In this document: piece by piece, positions 43,651-55,343 of the stretch
Layout of the letters: every line of letters begins with the position of its first letter
How positions within the stretch are numbered: the stretch's first letter is position 1
DNA from: Cenococcum geophilum 1.58
Lineage: Eukaryota; Ascomycota; Dothideomycetes; Gloniales; Gloniaceae
NCBI GenBank assembly: GCA_001692895.1
Contig: KV748181.1
Location: forward strand, 3,353,640 to 3,417,639
DNA: 64,000 bases
Reading direction: 5' to 3'
Position numbers and translations under genes: made by a program
The notes under the pieces: model-generated
Databases searched by the model: none
The model's input: the letters and a program-made list of their open reading frames with translations, nothing else
Told to the model about the DNA's origin: nothing

Positions 43651-44110
43651 TATTAAGAAGAAGCTAAAGGTAAAGGGATTAGTTAAGGGTAATAGATAAG
43701 CCGGATTATCTAAGGGACCTACCCCTAGTATATTAGCAGTTTCCGCCTTATTCTAATTAGAATCCTTTTTAGCCTTTTTAGCCTTAAGCTTAAAGAGACC
43801 TTATTTAATAAAACGTAACTCCTTTAAGCGTACCTTTTTATAAACCTTTACTAGACGGTTTAAATAAGTATAAGTATCTAATTAAGCTTTTAGAGCCTAA
43901 GACGCCTTATTAAAACAACGCTAAACTTTAATAAGGGCCTTGGCTAGCTTACTCTTTAGTTTTTTAGCTACTACTAATATATAAAACCCTAAGATAAATT
44001 AAATAAGGAACTAGACAATTATAAAGGATAATAAGACGTATATACTTAGCGTTAGAGACAAATTGGATATTATAAAACAATCGTATATTTACTTACGTAT
44101 ACTTAGTATA
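43650..44110 (-). pseudogene. Antisense frame of G2, C-terminal part (copy 2)
   Basis: Minus-strand text V-V-A-K-K-L-K-S-K-L-A-K-A-L-I-K-V and Y-L-N-R-L-V-K-V-Y-K-K-V-R-L-K-E-L continues the coiled-coil part seen in copies 1 and 3. The cysteine-cluster part is missing because the copy is truncated at 44132. Confidence 0.5.
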
Positions 44111-44132
44111 GGAAGAAGGTTAGTAGCTAGAT

Positions 44133-44323
44133 TATAACGGAACCTTATAGCAGGTACTACGATAGGCTCGTTATTAGGCTAAGTGTGTAAGTAATATAAA
44201 TTAAAGTTAACAACGTAATAATAACTGGTGGAGTGGTTGCTTAATAGATTAACTCTAAATATATTCTAAAAATCACTATAAGGAAGGAACTATCTAGGTA
44301 GGAACTATGGTCCTTTAAATACA
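44133..44323 (-). repeat. G2 copy 3 3' LTR (minus orientation)
   Basis: Reverse complement of the G2 LTR: plus-strand TATAACGG...GGTCCTTTAAATACA, 191 bp. Confidence 0.8.
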
Positions 44324-44399
44324 CGACTATACTCCTATAAAATCCTTCTTATATATAATATATATGCGCTCTATCTACTCTATTATAGATTATATAAAT

Positions 44400-45400
44400 T
44401 ATACAGATTATATAGATTACATTATATAACCTTAGCTACTATTCCTTATTATATAGTTCTATCGGCTCTATTCTAAACTATACTTAAATTAACTAACTAG
44501 CTTCTTCTAACTCTTCCCTAAGTAGTTATAATATTATACTTAAAGCGTCCATAACACTATCTCCCTCCTCTTTATCTTCGTCCTTAAAGATTCCTAGTAT
44601 CTTTAGGTTGTTTACTAGAGGTATAATATCCATCTAATTAATTTAGTTAATATTATTGCTTATTATACCTAAAGCAATTTCTTTGTCCTTAACTACTCGT
44701 CGTACTCACACTGTCGCTGCGATATTATCTCTTAGTAAAATTATACTATCTCCATATTCTTGTTATTTAAAAAAGGGGTTAGTCTATATTATATTAGCAA
44801 GTCTATCTTTACAACAACCGTTCTTTTACTTAAAGTGCACTAAAGCAAATATTTATTCGTCCTCTGACGTCCGCTTTATCTTTAATACTAAATATACGCA
44901 ACCTATTACTCTTAATAGTCGTCTAGTTCCCTAATTAATTTGTCTTAGGGTTTTATATTTAATCTGCTGCTATATAGCTAGATAATAAGCTATTTATTAC
45001 TCTAGCGGAGTTATACTATTCTTATAACGTAAAACGGGAGGCTGCCGATACTTAGCAACGGGCCCTTACGTCTTATCTTACGGCGTCCGCTTAGTTAATC
45101 CGTCTTAAAAAGGGTTATAAGAAGGTCCATTTTAAGGAATAGAAACTTATAGAATAGGGTCTATAGGAACTTAGTAATAAGAGAACTAATCCTCTCCTAA
45201 CTAAGAAGGAAATAAATCTAAATAGTTCGGCAACTGCTCTTCTTAAGTCCCTCTTAGGTAACTTATTTTTTAGTAATCCTTCTTTATTAATACTACCTAA
45301 CCTAATCTCTTCCGATACTCCTACACCTTTCCTATAGCATTCTTTAAACCCCCTAGTGGTTCCTAGGTAGTCTTAGTATAGCCTATCTACTTAACCTTAT
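44400..45400 (+). pseudogene. Antisense frame of G2 with a cysteine cluster and coiled coil (copy 3)
   Basis: Best-preserved copy of the antisense gene, with a clean stretch from 44656 to 44934. Y-S-C-Y-L-K-K-G-L-V-Y (about 44755-44787) gives C/Y-X2-C/Y-X6-C/Y, and F-Y-L-K-C-T-K-A-N-I-Y follows about 20 codons later, giving a second CX2C. Next come S-D-V-R-F-I-F-N-T-K-Y-T-Q-P-I-T-L-N-S-R-L-V-P and a coiled-coil segment (KKGYKKVHFKE, about 45110-45145), and an L-G-N-L-F-F block near 45256. The paired CX2CX6C-like clusters recall Zn2Cys6 DNA-binding domains, but the spacing of the second cluster is not exact. Function unknown. Confidence 0.55.
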
Positions 45401-45409
45401 ACCATATTT

Positions 45410-45798
45410 TATCATTAATATCCTTATAGCTAATAATCTTTAAAACTTACTATTTGTCTTCTTTTTATCCTTTATATATGTCTGCTTTATAAACTAGTGG
45501 CTTAATATTCCCATATACTAGCTCTAGTATTGCGATATGCTATATAGGGTAGATCTTTATTTTAGCTAGTAGGAGCTAGTAGGTCTAACTTAAATATAAT
45601 TAGTAAAATCCTCTATATAATTTTAAAAGGTCCTAGTCTAACGTAGTCCAACTTCTTACTTAGTTATTAACTCTTAAAATTTTTGTATAGTAGCCATACT
45701 TTATCTCCCTCCTTAAGATCTAGTCCCTTAGATCTCTTAGCATTATAGTACTTTTTTATTCTCTTTTATACCTTTTTTACTAATTCTATAAGGTCTAT
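45410..45798 (-). pseudogene. pol: G2 copy 3 chromodomain and integrase end
   Basis: The minus strand matches copies 1 and 2 across the chromodomain (Y-K-A-D-I-Y-K-G, V-L-K-I-I-S-Y-K-D-I-N-D-K-I). Copia A interrupts it at 45798; the rest lies above 52129. Confidence 0.75.
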
Positions 45799-46069
45799 TG
45801 TTCGTACTAACTTAATAGCACGAGTGAGTCAGATCCAGGGGCACGAAATACGTGTAGTATTATATGCTCTTTTGGATAATGGTAACTGTCGATTGTATCA
45901 AGCAGGCTACGTGGTCTATATACTAATACACCTCCCCCCTGATTAGTTAGTGCTTTATAAGTGCACCAGACGCGTAAGCGAGTGGTTGGTGCACTAAACG
46001 CGTAAACGCGTACCTGGTGTACCGAACGCGTAAGCACGCGGTTGGTACAATAGGTGCTATAATTATACA
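45799..46069 (-). repeat. Copia A LTR, left copy (3' LTR)
   Basis: TGTTCGTACTAAC...AATTATACA. It contains three roughly 28-bp tandem units (about 45957-46045), each with ACGCGT. Confidence 0.9.
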
Positions 46070-46319
46070 CTGGCGGTATTTGAAAAATAAAACCACCTGT
46101 GTACAGCCTCCGTAATTGCTTTAATAAAACCATAAAATACAAAGGAAAATACATAGGAAATCTCCCCTAAGGTGCCTTCTAGGTTGCCTTCTAAATGGTG
46201 CTCTAAGCTGGCCGTAAGTCCTGCTTACGGTCCATAAAATAAACTATACGGCCTTTTAACGGGCCGTAAATGCACCGTACGGCCTTCCGACGGGCCGTAA
46301 CTAAACCATAAATGCTCCG

Positions 46320-47930
46320 TTAGTCTCGCTCTACCCATTCTATAACCTTTAGGTTAAGCTTATTCGTGTTAATTAGGGTTTTAAGAGCTTAACACGGCTT
46401 TGCCTTAGTTATAGCGTCCGCTAGGTTATCTCCACTGCTGATCTATTTGACCTCCGTAATCTCACGTCGTTTATAGGCCTAATATAAGTATATTAGGTCG
46501 ACCATAAGCCTCTTTTCTTATATTGTACCTAGTTTAACTAGGCAGTTGTAAAGGGACTTTAAATCGGTGTATAAAACTAGGGGTAACTGCTCTAGTTATA
46601 GAATCTTCTAGACCGTTAATTTAATTGCGGCTGCTATATTAAAGCTATAAGCTAGTGCATATAGTTTAGAAGCTAGTACACTGCGGGTTACTTATTTGCA
46701 TTTAATTAAAAACTAGTATAGTATATTTGCGTTCTAATTATAGTCTATAAGTATAATTATAAAGCCGATTTATAATAATAGGTCTTTATTATTGGTAAAG
46801 GAGGCGTCCGTAAATACTAGTAGGCTAAGGGAATTCAGATCTAGTGGTACAAAAGTAAGTCCCCTTGCTGTATTGTCAATTTGCCACTAAATACGCTTAT
46901 TAAGCTGCTTAATATTTTCTTCTTGCGGATCTACTACCTAGGCCGTAAAGGATAAGTTATAGGCAGATCTAGGTTAACAGACTGTAGCAATATAGGCGCC
47001 TCTTGCACGCTATATAGCGTATTAGTCCTTTATATTTACGGTCTTACGGGTCTCTTTACGGGAGCTAGTAAGGTCCGTAGGCTTTACTATAATAGGCTTT
47101 AGGTTTTAAGCTTAGCGTTCCTAAGTTAGCTTAATTAGGTTGCCCTTTTGTATAATTAAGCCTCTATTAAACTTAATTAGAGTTTACTTAGTTAACTACT
47201 CTTACGGCTTTGCTAAGAACTTTACCTTTTATAGTTTAGTTTCTTTAACGTCCGTAAAGGTTTAGTCTGCTAGGAAGAGGGTATTATTGGTTTAAAGTCC
47301 AATAATACTAAAGCCGTTTAATGGGGTATATAAGAGGTAGGGGTTATAGGTCGACTGTTCTATTTTAAGTTTACTAATATAGTTCTAGTAGTATGTCTTA
47401 AACTAATAGTTTCTAGCTTCTGGTACTCCGTAAAGAGGTTTTATAACCCATAAAATTGTTCCTAGTTATAGGTTAAGCTTATTAGGTAGTCGTATAAAGA
47501 TATCCCTACTTAGGTAGGTATTAGACTGTATATAGGCTTGTGAGATGTCCCGTAAGTAAAGGGCTGCGGGCTTAGTTTGCTGTAGTCTAGGCGTAAGTGC
47601 AAGTATAATCCGTTGGCTAACTCGTTAAATTGTAGGCGATTGCGTAAGGACTAAGCCCTTTCCTTAGTCGTTGTAAGCTTATATAACGAGCCTTAATTTC
47701 TTAAAGGCTTTATTAGTACTAGGGTGCTTAATCTTGTTAATAAAGCGTAAGTTAAATATACGGACGCCTTGCGGAATGTCTCTCTCTATTATAATTATAA
47801 AGACACCCTTTTTAAGTAGTCCGTTAATCTCTTTACGTTATAAGTCCGTAAATAGGGTTTCCTATACTAGAACTAATATATCTATAGGCAGAGATTGCCT
47901 TACGGATATTCCTGCGGAGGTTAGGTAATT
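46320..47930 (-). pseudogene. pol: Copia A pol: reverse transcriptase and RNase H
   Basis: RT (about 47850-46900): INGLLKKGVFIIIIE, G-V-R-I-F-N-L-R-F-I-N-K-I-K, LVLTQSPTI-stop-RVSQRIILAL, YLRDISQAYIQSN, IKPLYGVPEARNY, all standard Copia RVT_2 motifs. The TDDTL catalytic box reads T-N-N-T-L near 47290, with Asp to Asn. RNase H (about 46830-46330): V-F-T-D-A-S-F, SKLYALAYSFNIAAAIK, Y-T-D-L-K-S-L-Y-N-C, R-R-E-I-T-E-V-K, A-D-A-I-T-K-A. The domain order is complete and stops are few. Confidence 0.85.
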
Positions 47931-48227
47931 CTTTATTACGGGGTTCCTAGTTACGGGGTGCTTTTAAGGGCGTCCTCAACCACGCTTTACGGCAGGTTTA
48001 GTAGGTTCCTAGGGGACTTCTGGAGTAGGCAGGGGTGCTTCTATATTGTTTAGTTCGGTGGGTGCTCCTAGTTTATCTAGTTTGTCGTTATAGGTATTTT
48101 TAGGCCGAAAGTAAGGTTTTATGGATATGCTCCTAAAGCTAGTCGGGCCGCTAGGAAGTTATACGCGGTACATTTTGTTTTCTATAGCTAGTAAACGGTA
48201 GGGTCTAGTTTACTTGCCGCTTTTATG

Positions 48228-49080
48228 CTATATAAGGACTTTAGAGTTAAGCGGGAGGTTATATACTAAGGTCGTGTTAGGTCCGTTGCGGTAGTGTAGG
48301 GCGTTATTAACAGTTTGTTTAGCCTGTAGCTTAACTATCTCGGCCATCGCCTTCCGTATTGCAGCTGCTCGTTCTATAGTAGATGGGGTAGGAGGGTCTA
48401 GATTACTTATCCTTAGGTAGGCTCCATAGACTAAGAGGGTAGGTACTAGTCCGTCCGGGCTAGCAGTGTTATTAATGGCTTTTATGGCCATCTGTAGAGC
48501 TAGTTCCTTTTAGATGTCCTTATATTCGTCCGTGATAATTTAGTAAGCTCTCTATAGAGCTAGGTAAGCTCACTTAATAAGCCCAATAGACCAATGCGCC
48601 TTAACTGGAACGGCTTTTGTTGATATAGCCATAGCCGTAGTATACTGCTAGAATTCCTTACTAATAAAGTTCTTACCGGCGTTGTAGGTAATATACTTAG
48701 GAGGTCTAACGTACGTATTAATCCAGCAGGTCCGTAGAATATCCTAAGTATGCTTTATAGATATATTTTACAACCAACGGGCGGCTTAGTAGTGGGTTGC
48801 CTTATTAATTATATATAGTACTGGGCTACCGTTAATGTACATAATATCTATATATACTAAGTAGTTGAAGTTAAGATCCTTATAAAGGGTAAACTTAAAT
48901 CGGCCTAGGGTACGTCCGTATTTCTAGCAGTAGGAGCAATATTTAGTTAGGTAGTTAATTGCCTTCCTATTGACGTTGTCGTGTCTAGAGCGTCTAAGGA
49001 CTCTATATAGCTTTTCGGCTAAAGGGTGGCCAAAATGGCGGTGTAGGCGGTAGATCTTAGTACTGGTGAGGTAGCACGGG
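48228..49080 (-). pseudogene. pol: Copia A integrase
   Basis: The zinc region reads L-H-R-H-F-G-H-P (about 49025-49050) and C-S-Y-C (about 48925-48937), an intact HHCC. The core has Y-I-D-I-M-Y-I-N-G (first Asp, about 48840-48866), T-Y-N-A-G-K-N-F (second Asp now Asn, about 48665-48690) and S-I-G-L-I-K (Glu now Lys, about 48577-48593). The C-terminal block 48491-48228 is stop-free: MAIKAINNTASPDGLVPTLL, then ERAAAIRKAMAEIVKLQAK. It would have inserted element cDNA into the genome. Confidence 0.85.
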
Positions 49081-49849
49081 TTATAGTTAAAAGACTCCTA
49101 AATGTAGGCCCGTAAGGTCTCTCCCTATATAAGGAATGGGTGTCCGAATTGTCGTGTAATTAGTAGGGTAATATACTTGCTTCCTAGGGTAGTTACGGGG
49201 CCGATTAGGGTGTCCGTAATATTATTGTAGTACACCTATAGCCTATCTATGTCCGCAAGGCAGAGTAGGAAAGGGGTATCTGCTTTTACTACGTGGAAGT
49301 TAACTAGGCCAATTAGAGTCTTAACTATAACTAATCCAATTAATGCAGTTAAGCCGATGCCGAACTGGACGTTTACGGCCCTAGTTTGCGTAGTATTGAT
49401 ATCCACATTATTATTTATAGTGGCCTTATATGCAAGGTATTGTCCGTAGCCTATAGTAGACTTCTTAGAGGCATCTATATCAATTATAACGCCGTAGAAT
49501 TCCTTGGGGGTATAGCGTTCTGTAGTAATATATGCAAATAGGTCCTATTCGTGGTCTGTAATGTCCGTAACGGGACTAGCGGGTGTACTTACAGATTGGT
49601 TTTCGGGTGCAATTAAGTGTGTAAAGGAGCAGTCGGCTAATGCGGTTATAGTATTAAAAGCTTAGCTATCTGTAAGAGGTCTAAAGGTGGTTAGAAACGT
49701 CTCTAAGGTCTCCTATTCCTAAGCGTCTAAGTTAAAGTCGATTATAAGGGCTTCCATTGACTTATTAAGAGGCTTCTCTACTTCTTCTCCTTCGTACTCT
49801 AAGATAAACTAGTTAATCCGTTTATTAAATCTCTTCTTAGACCTGTTAC

Positions 49850-51347
49850 GTTCTTCCTAGGTATGCCTTATAGACTAACATCCTTTCTTACTATATATAA
49901 AGCACTTCTGGCTAGTTCGTCTATAGGGGTATGCTTTTGTATAGGAGTTATTGCGGGGGTTACGGGTAGGACCTGGTCGATGTAGGTACTGCTAGCAGTA
50001 GCGGCGGTCCGTAAAGTAGACGTCTAAGTCTATTTGCGGATATTGAATATCTATAATAAAGGCTTAAGTGCTGCCTGGTAGGTTTAAGACTTCGTATATT
50101 ATAATAGAGGAGCGTAGATTATTAATAAGGCCAGCTAAGGTGTCTATAGGCTTATAATAGGCGTACTTATAGGGTTCTACTTCCTAGCAGGCCGTAATAA
50201 GTTTGTTATATAGGAAGTCGTCTGTTTAAAGCTTAGCGCCGTGCTATAGGTGCCGAAGGTCTTTAATAAGAATTTACAGGCACTCTATAGTCGATTTTTT
50301 AGTATTCTTGTTAATTACGGTCCGTAGCTTAGTCGCATTCCATTGGGTAAGAATATTACGCTTATATTCCAGCCCTTTAAAGTAGTTGCGTATAGCTTTA
50401 TATAGCTTATTAAAGGGGACACTAAGGGGGTTGCTCTTAAGGTTGGTGTAGTAGTAGTTAAGTACTAGGCCGCGCAGTATAGTAGAGTAGGCTTGGCTGA
50501 ACTCCTATTTAGGAATATCGGCCTTCTAATAAAGGTCCGTAAAGATAGTTAGTTTAAAGTCGAAATTGTCGTTTTTATTGCTATACTTCGATTCGTCGGT
50601 ATAGAGCTTAGCTAGGTTAGCTAGCTCCTTACTATAGATCTTTGCTTTAGTGGCTTACGGATCTATAACTTGTGGATCTGTAGCTTGCAGATATGTGGCT
50701 TGCGGATATATGGTTTGCGGATATGTGGTTTGCGGATATATAGTTTATAGATCTGTGACTTAAATAACGGGGGTAATTTAGTCCGTATTTTGGTTTATAG
50801 GGGTGTTGTGGTCCGTGACTTAGGTTATGGGGGTATTGCGGTCCGTAGCTTAAGAATGGGGTATACTTTGGCCTGTAAGATTAATTCTAAATACACTTAG
50901 GTTTATTGGACGAATTTAGTTAAGTATATTAGGTATAAGGCCAGCAATCCTATTAAGTTTGGAAGAAGTAAAGAGTTCGTTAGTGGCCTTAACCTAGTCT
51001 AGGATTTCCTCTTTAGTCCATTCCATTTGGTCTTTTTTATATAGTGTATTGTATAGGGACTATGCAATAGTAACTCGTTTGTCTTTTTTAACCTATATAC
51101 CTTAGTAACGCAAAAGGTTTCGTAGGTTACGGATAGGTATAATACTGCAAGCCTTAAAAATAGCTTCCGTAAAGTCTACAAAGTCTTCCTTATATTGCTC
51201 CTATAGGTCGTTATTTATAAGCTTATAATATCCGTATTTAAGGACTTTAAACTTAATGTAGTTATTAACGTCGTTTATAGACGTAGGGTCGACTCCCTAA
51301 TTCTACTTCTTTTGGCCTTCGTTGATTTGCTTGCTTATGTCCGCCAT
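49850..51347 (-). pseudogene. gag: Copia A gag
   Basis: An ATG at 51347-51345 starts M-A-D-I-S-K-Q-I-N-E-G. The frame runs through helical Gag text (NNYIKFKVLKYGYYKL, SKELANLAKLYTDESKYS) to a zinc motif at about 49904-49876: C-F-I-Y-S-K-K-G-C, the usual fungal Copia CxxCxxxGC with one Cys as Tyr. Between them is a Gln/Thr/Tyr/Pro repeat (see 50653-50765). The start is supported by position and by protein-like text from the first codon. Confidence 0.75.
50653..50765. repeat. 15-bp tandem repeat in Copia A gag
   Basis: About seven units of the type TTTGCGGATATRTGG, encoding (minus strand) repeated Pro-Gln-Thr/Ala-Thr/Ile-Tyr in frame. Confidence 0.75.
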
Positions 51348-51853
51348 ACTATGTAGTATAGTGCGTAGCGGGTGGGGAGGGTCTTGTAGTGTCCGTAAAA
51401 GCAGTTAGCGGGTCCGTAGTAGTTCGTAGAAGGGTGAGGGTGTCCGTAATGGGTCTTGATAGGTCCATAGTAGTTCGTAGAGGGGTAGGAGGTCTCCGTA
51501 ACGGTCCGTAAAGGTAATTAACGGGTCCGTAACGGTTCGCAAAAGGGTAGGGGGTCTCTGTAAGGGGTCTAAGAAGACGTCGGAGGTATTAAAAGAGGGT
51601 GTAGTAAGAATAGGGGTTTGAGGTTTAAAGAGGTTAAGGGTAGGGGGTTCTATATAGGTCTATATTCGTGTCTATAAACTTCTAGTAAACCATACTAAGA
51701 CTTAATTAAGTATATAGAGTTGGTAATAGTCCGTAATCCTTCACCTTCTAACCTTCTAGCAGGTCGTACTAGGATTGAACGGGTGGTTGCTGTTAAGTAT
51801 CGCTCGGGGGGGGGTATTGAGTAATTGCTGATCTGTGCGCGCTTACTGATTAG

Positions 51854-52124
51854 TATTTGTACTAACTTAATAGCACGAGTGAGTCAGATCTAGGGGCACG
51901 AAATACGTGTAGTATTGTATACTCTTTTGGATAATAGTGACTGTTGATTATATTAAGCAGGCTACGTGGTCTATATACTAATACACCTCCCCCCTAATTA
52001 GTTAGTGTTTTATAAGTGCACCAGACGCGTAAGCGAGTGGTTAGTGCACTAAACGCGTAAACGTGTACCTGGTGTACCGAACGCGTAAGCACGCGGTTGG
52101 TATAATAGGTGCTGTAATTATACA
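51854..52124 (-). repeat. Copia A LTR, right copy (5' LTR)
   Basis: 271 bp partner of 45799-46069, followed by TCTAT. Confidence 0.9.
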
Positions 52125-54804
52125 TCTATATAAAGATTTATTAACATCTTTATTCTTTCTTTAGCTATACTACTCGTTTTCTTTACTTACCGTAGTAATA
52201 ACAATATTCTTAGCTTATATCCATAATTCGCCTTAAATAGTAATATGCCTATTCCTTCTTAAGGTGTTATATTATATGCGAACTATATAACTAGTAATAG
52301 TAATACCCAATTATTCTATGCGTAATTAATATAATATCTTAGATACTACTTTAGTATTTAATTTAATCTTTCTGTTTAACCGTCTGTCTATAAATAATAT
52401 ACGGTAGAAATTACTACTCTAACTCCTTATTTCGCTAAGAATACCTCCTAAAATGCTACTACGAATCTTAAATCTCTATCCGATATAATTTTACTTAGTG
52501 CTCTATATCTCGCGAATACTTCCTTAATATAGATTCTAGCAATATCTTCTACTAAGATTTCTTCTATATATGCTATAAAGTATCCCCACTTTATAAGCTT
52601 GTCTACTATTACTAAAATTACGTTATAATCTTGTCCGGTAATAGGATCTCTTAACTTTAATAACTTAACGATAAAGTCCTATAATATAACCTCCTATAGT
52701 CTTTCTAGTATTTTAATACTTTATAGCTCTCTATATAGCTTATACTTTATTAGTTTATTTATTTAGCAATCTAGATATTTCTTTATAACTTTTTATGCTA
52801 AGCTCTAGATTCTATTAATAATATACTACTTTTAAAGTCTTAACACTAAGCCCGTGGCTCTATTATGTCCTTAAGTTATTCTTTTATAGAAGTCTTCCAT
52901 AAAGTATCTTGCTATACTTCTTAGGATATATATTACTTTATAATTTTTATATATTTTTATTTATAGGTCTTCTAGTTATACCTCTAAAATCCTCTATTTC
53001 TAAAAGCTTTTTAGTAACTTGTAAACTCTATCTAGTTCTTCTTAAGTTGCTATAATTTTCGGGTAATTATATCTAATTAGTCCGTCTATATCCTTTCGCA
53101 GTAAAGCCCTTAATGGCTTTTCGTCGTTTTATAGTTTAGCTTTTTAACTTAGAGCGTCTACTCGTATATTGTCTGTACCTTTAGTATACTAAATCTTAAA
53201 ATAGTATTCTATAAGTATTTCCGCCCATCTAACCTATCTTTAGTTAAGTTTCTTTATTATTAGGAATCCTATTATATTCTTATAATCCGTTTTAACTATA
53301 AATAGTTCCTTTATACCTTATAAGAATGCTCTCTATTTCTTTAGTGCTATAACTATACCTAATAACTCCTTATTATAAATGTTATAGTTTAACTCTAGTA
53401 GTGTTATCTTCCAACTATAGTATACTACTAGGTACTATCCATTTTAATATTTCTATATAAAGTATACCCCTAATATATAATCTAATACATCCGTTTCTAT
53501 AACCGTCTCTAGACCTAGTTAATAGATTTTAAGAACTAGCTCCTAGGTAAAAAACTCTTTAACTTTCTTAAATAGCTCTTACTATTTTTTCCCTATACCT
53601 ATAGTTTCTCTTTCTTTATTAACCGCGTAAATAGTTTAATATCCTTTAACTACTGTGCTATAAACCTTTTATAGTAATTGCAAACCCCTAAAAACGATCT
53701 TAACTATATAACATTCTCTAGTTCTTACTAATTTACTATAGCCTGAATCTTCTTTAGATCTATACTAAGTTGGCCTAGTTTAATAATAAATTTAACGAAA
53801 TTAGTCTTCCTGGTAAAGAACTTATATTTCTTAATTGCTACTAGCATCTATTCTTCCTATAGTCTTCTTAAGACCCATTTAATGTGTTCTCCGTGTTCTT
53901 CCTTAATTATTAAGTAGATAATAATATCGTTAAGGTATACTATAACAAATTCATCTAAGTATTTTCCTAATATATTGTTAATACGCTTCTAGAATATTAC
54001 TAGTGCGTTTATAAGCCTAAACTATATAACTAATAGTTTATATAGTCCTTCCTTTAACCTAAAGGCTGCCTTTTATTTGTCGCCTTCCTTAATTTTAATC
54101 TAGTGGTACGCTTATCTTAGATCTATCTTTATAAAGATTTACGCGTTACTTATCTTATTTTAAATTTCGCTAATTAAGGGTAAAGGATACTTATCCTTTC
54201 TGGTAATACTATTTAACTATCTATGGTTAATATATAGTCTTAGTTTACTATTTTTCTTTAGTATAAATAGTACTGGATAACCTACTAATAACTATAATAG
54301 TCTAATATATCCCTTTTATAGATTTTCCTAGATAAACTCTTTTAGTACTCTACCTTCTTTTTTAGTAAGCTTATAGGTTAGAAAGAACCTTAGACTTATT
54401 CCTAGTTTTAATTCTATTTTATAGTTCTATGCTATATACTTTAACAGCTTTTTACTTTCTAGTGACTATAGTTTCTTACTATACTTATAGTATCTTCTTA
54501 GTATATAACTTAGTCCTTTTTCTGTTTCTTTATAGGTTGCTCCTACTTAGTACTATACCAACTTAGCTTACTATTGTATCTTACGGCGTTAAGTATCCCT
54601 AATATTAACCTAACCTATAACCTAATTAATCTTTAAATTATATTCCTATAACTAAGGCATTCCTAGTACTGCCTTATTATTCCCTAACGGTAATATATCG
54701 AAAGATATCTTAATTTATCTCCCTTTAATAGTTAACTAAATAGGTCCTGTTTTAAGGTTAATAATGCCTCCTCTATAGGCTATTGGATCCCCTAAAATTA
54801 TTAC
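52125..54804 (-). pseudogene. pol: G2 copy 3 integrase, RNase H, RT and part of protease
   Basis: The minus strand matches copy 2 throughout: integrase core (about 52130-52760), zinc region (about 52800-52940), RNase H ending at about 53140, RT about 53560-54420 with I-V-Y-L-N-D-I-I-I-Y near 53913-53943, and protease text up to 54804. There Copia B interrupts it, splitting the segment between CCTAAAATT and ATTACTAATAGG. Confidence 0.8.
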
Positions 54805-55020
54805 TATTAGTTATATAAGGTGATATCACGTAGCTACGGTTCGTAGATAGTATAATAATAATTCTATATTCTTCTTAAAGAAAGGGGTAAGGAACTTAAG
54901 GTTCCTCACCACGCTAGTACCGCGGCAGCACGTAATGGCAACTTGCCACACGTAACGGTAACTTGCTATACGTGACGGCAATATACCTTATATAGTGACC
55001 ATTTACCTTTATTTCCAATA
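54805..55020 (-). repeat. Copia B LTR, left copy (3' LTR)
   Basis: Contains about three roughly 20-bp units ACGTAAYGGYAACTTGCYAY (54930-54990). Confidence 0.9.
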
Positions 55021-55237
55021 CTAGCAACTCTTCTTTTATGGTTGCCATTTATATATATATACCGCTTAACTAGCGGAACAAAAATTAATCCTCCTTACTT
55101 ACTATTGCCATTGTAACATAAGTCTCGCTATCCTAAAATTTGCCTCTTAGCATGTGGTGTTTTCTTGCTTATAAGTTATGGGTAGGTATCTTATTAGTAG
55201 GGCCGTTAAGGCGCTAGCGGTAAGTGAGCTAATAGCG

Positions 55238-55262
55238 ATTTTCTATCCTAGGGATAGAAAAT
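55238..55262. repeat. 25-bp palindrome in the Copia B tail
   Basis: Arms ATTTTCTATCC and GGATAGAAAAT around a 3-base centre. On the plus strand it is preceded by GAGCTAATAGCG and followed by CTAATTAGCTGGTTTA. The G3 tail at 62841-62890 has GAGCTAATGGCG, the same hairpin with changes, then CTAATTGGTTAGTTTA. Confidence 0.85.
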
Positions 55263-55343
55263 TCTAATTAGCTGGTTTAAGTTAGGGTCTGTAGAATATT
55301 ATACTCCAAAAAAGTCTTAGTAAGAGAATCTAACTAATTAGAC

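Larger units (their letters stand above)
37256..44132 (+). mobile_element. G2 copy 2: chromodomain Gypsy retrotransposon without insertions
   Basis: The most complete G2 copy: 5' LTR, gag, protease, RT, RNase H, integrase, chromodomain and the start of the antisense-gene tail. The tail is cut at 44132, about 500 bp after the chromodomain (copy 1 has about 950 bp), where the 3' LTR of the oppositely oriented copy 3 begins. It serves as the uninterrupted reference for the copy 1 and copy 3 junctions. Confidence 0.9.
45799..52124 (-). mobile_element. Copia A: LTR retrotransposon, 271-bp LTRs, TSD TCTAT
   Basis: The LTRs 45799-46069 and 51854-52124 are both 271 bp and differ at about 16 sites, all transitions. 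TCTAT flanks both ends (45794-45798, 52125-52129). Minus-strand order is gag, integrase, RT, RNase H, with integrase before RT, so it is Ty1/Copia. This is one of the better-preserved elements of the window, with CpG and long stop-free stretches remaining, which suggests a late arrival or lighter RIP. Confidence 0.95.

Noticed and set aside
45807-46154. 115-codon minus-strand frame over the Copia A LTR
   Set aside because: It lies in the LTR and the adjoining non-coding tail, and no domain is seen.
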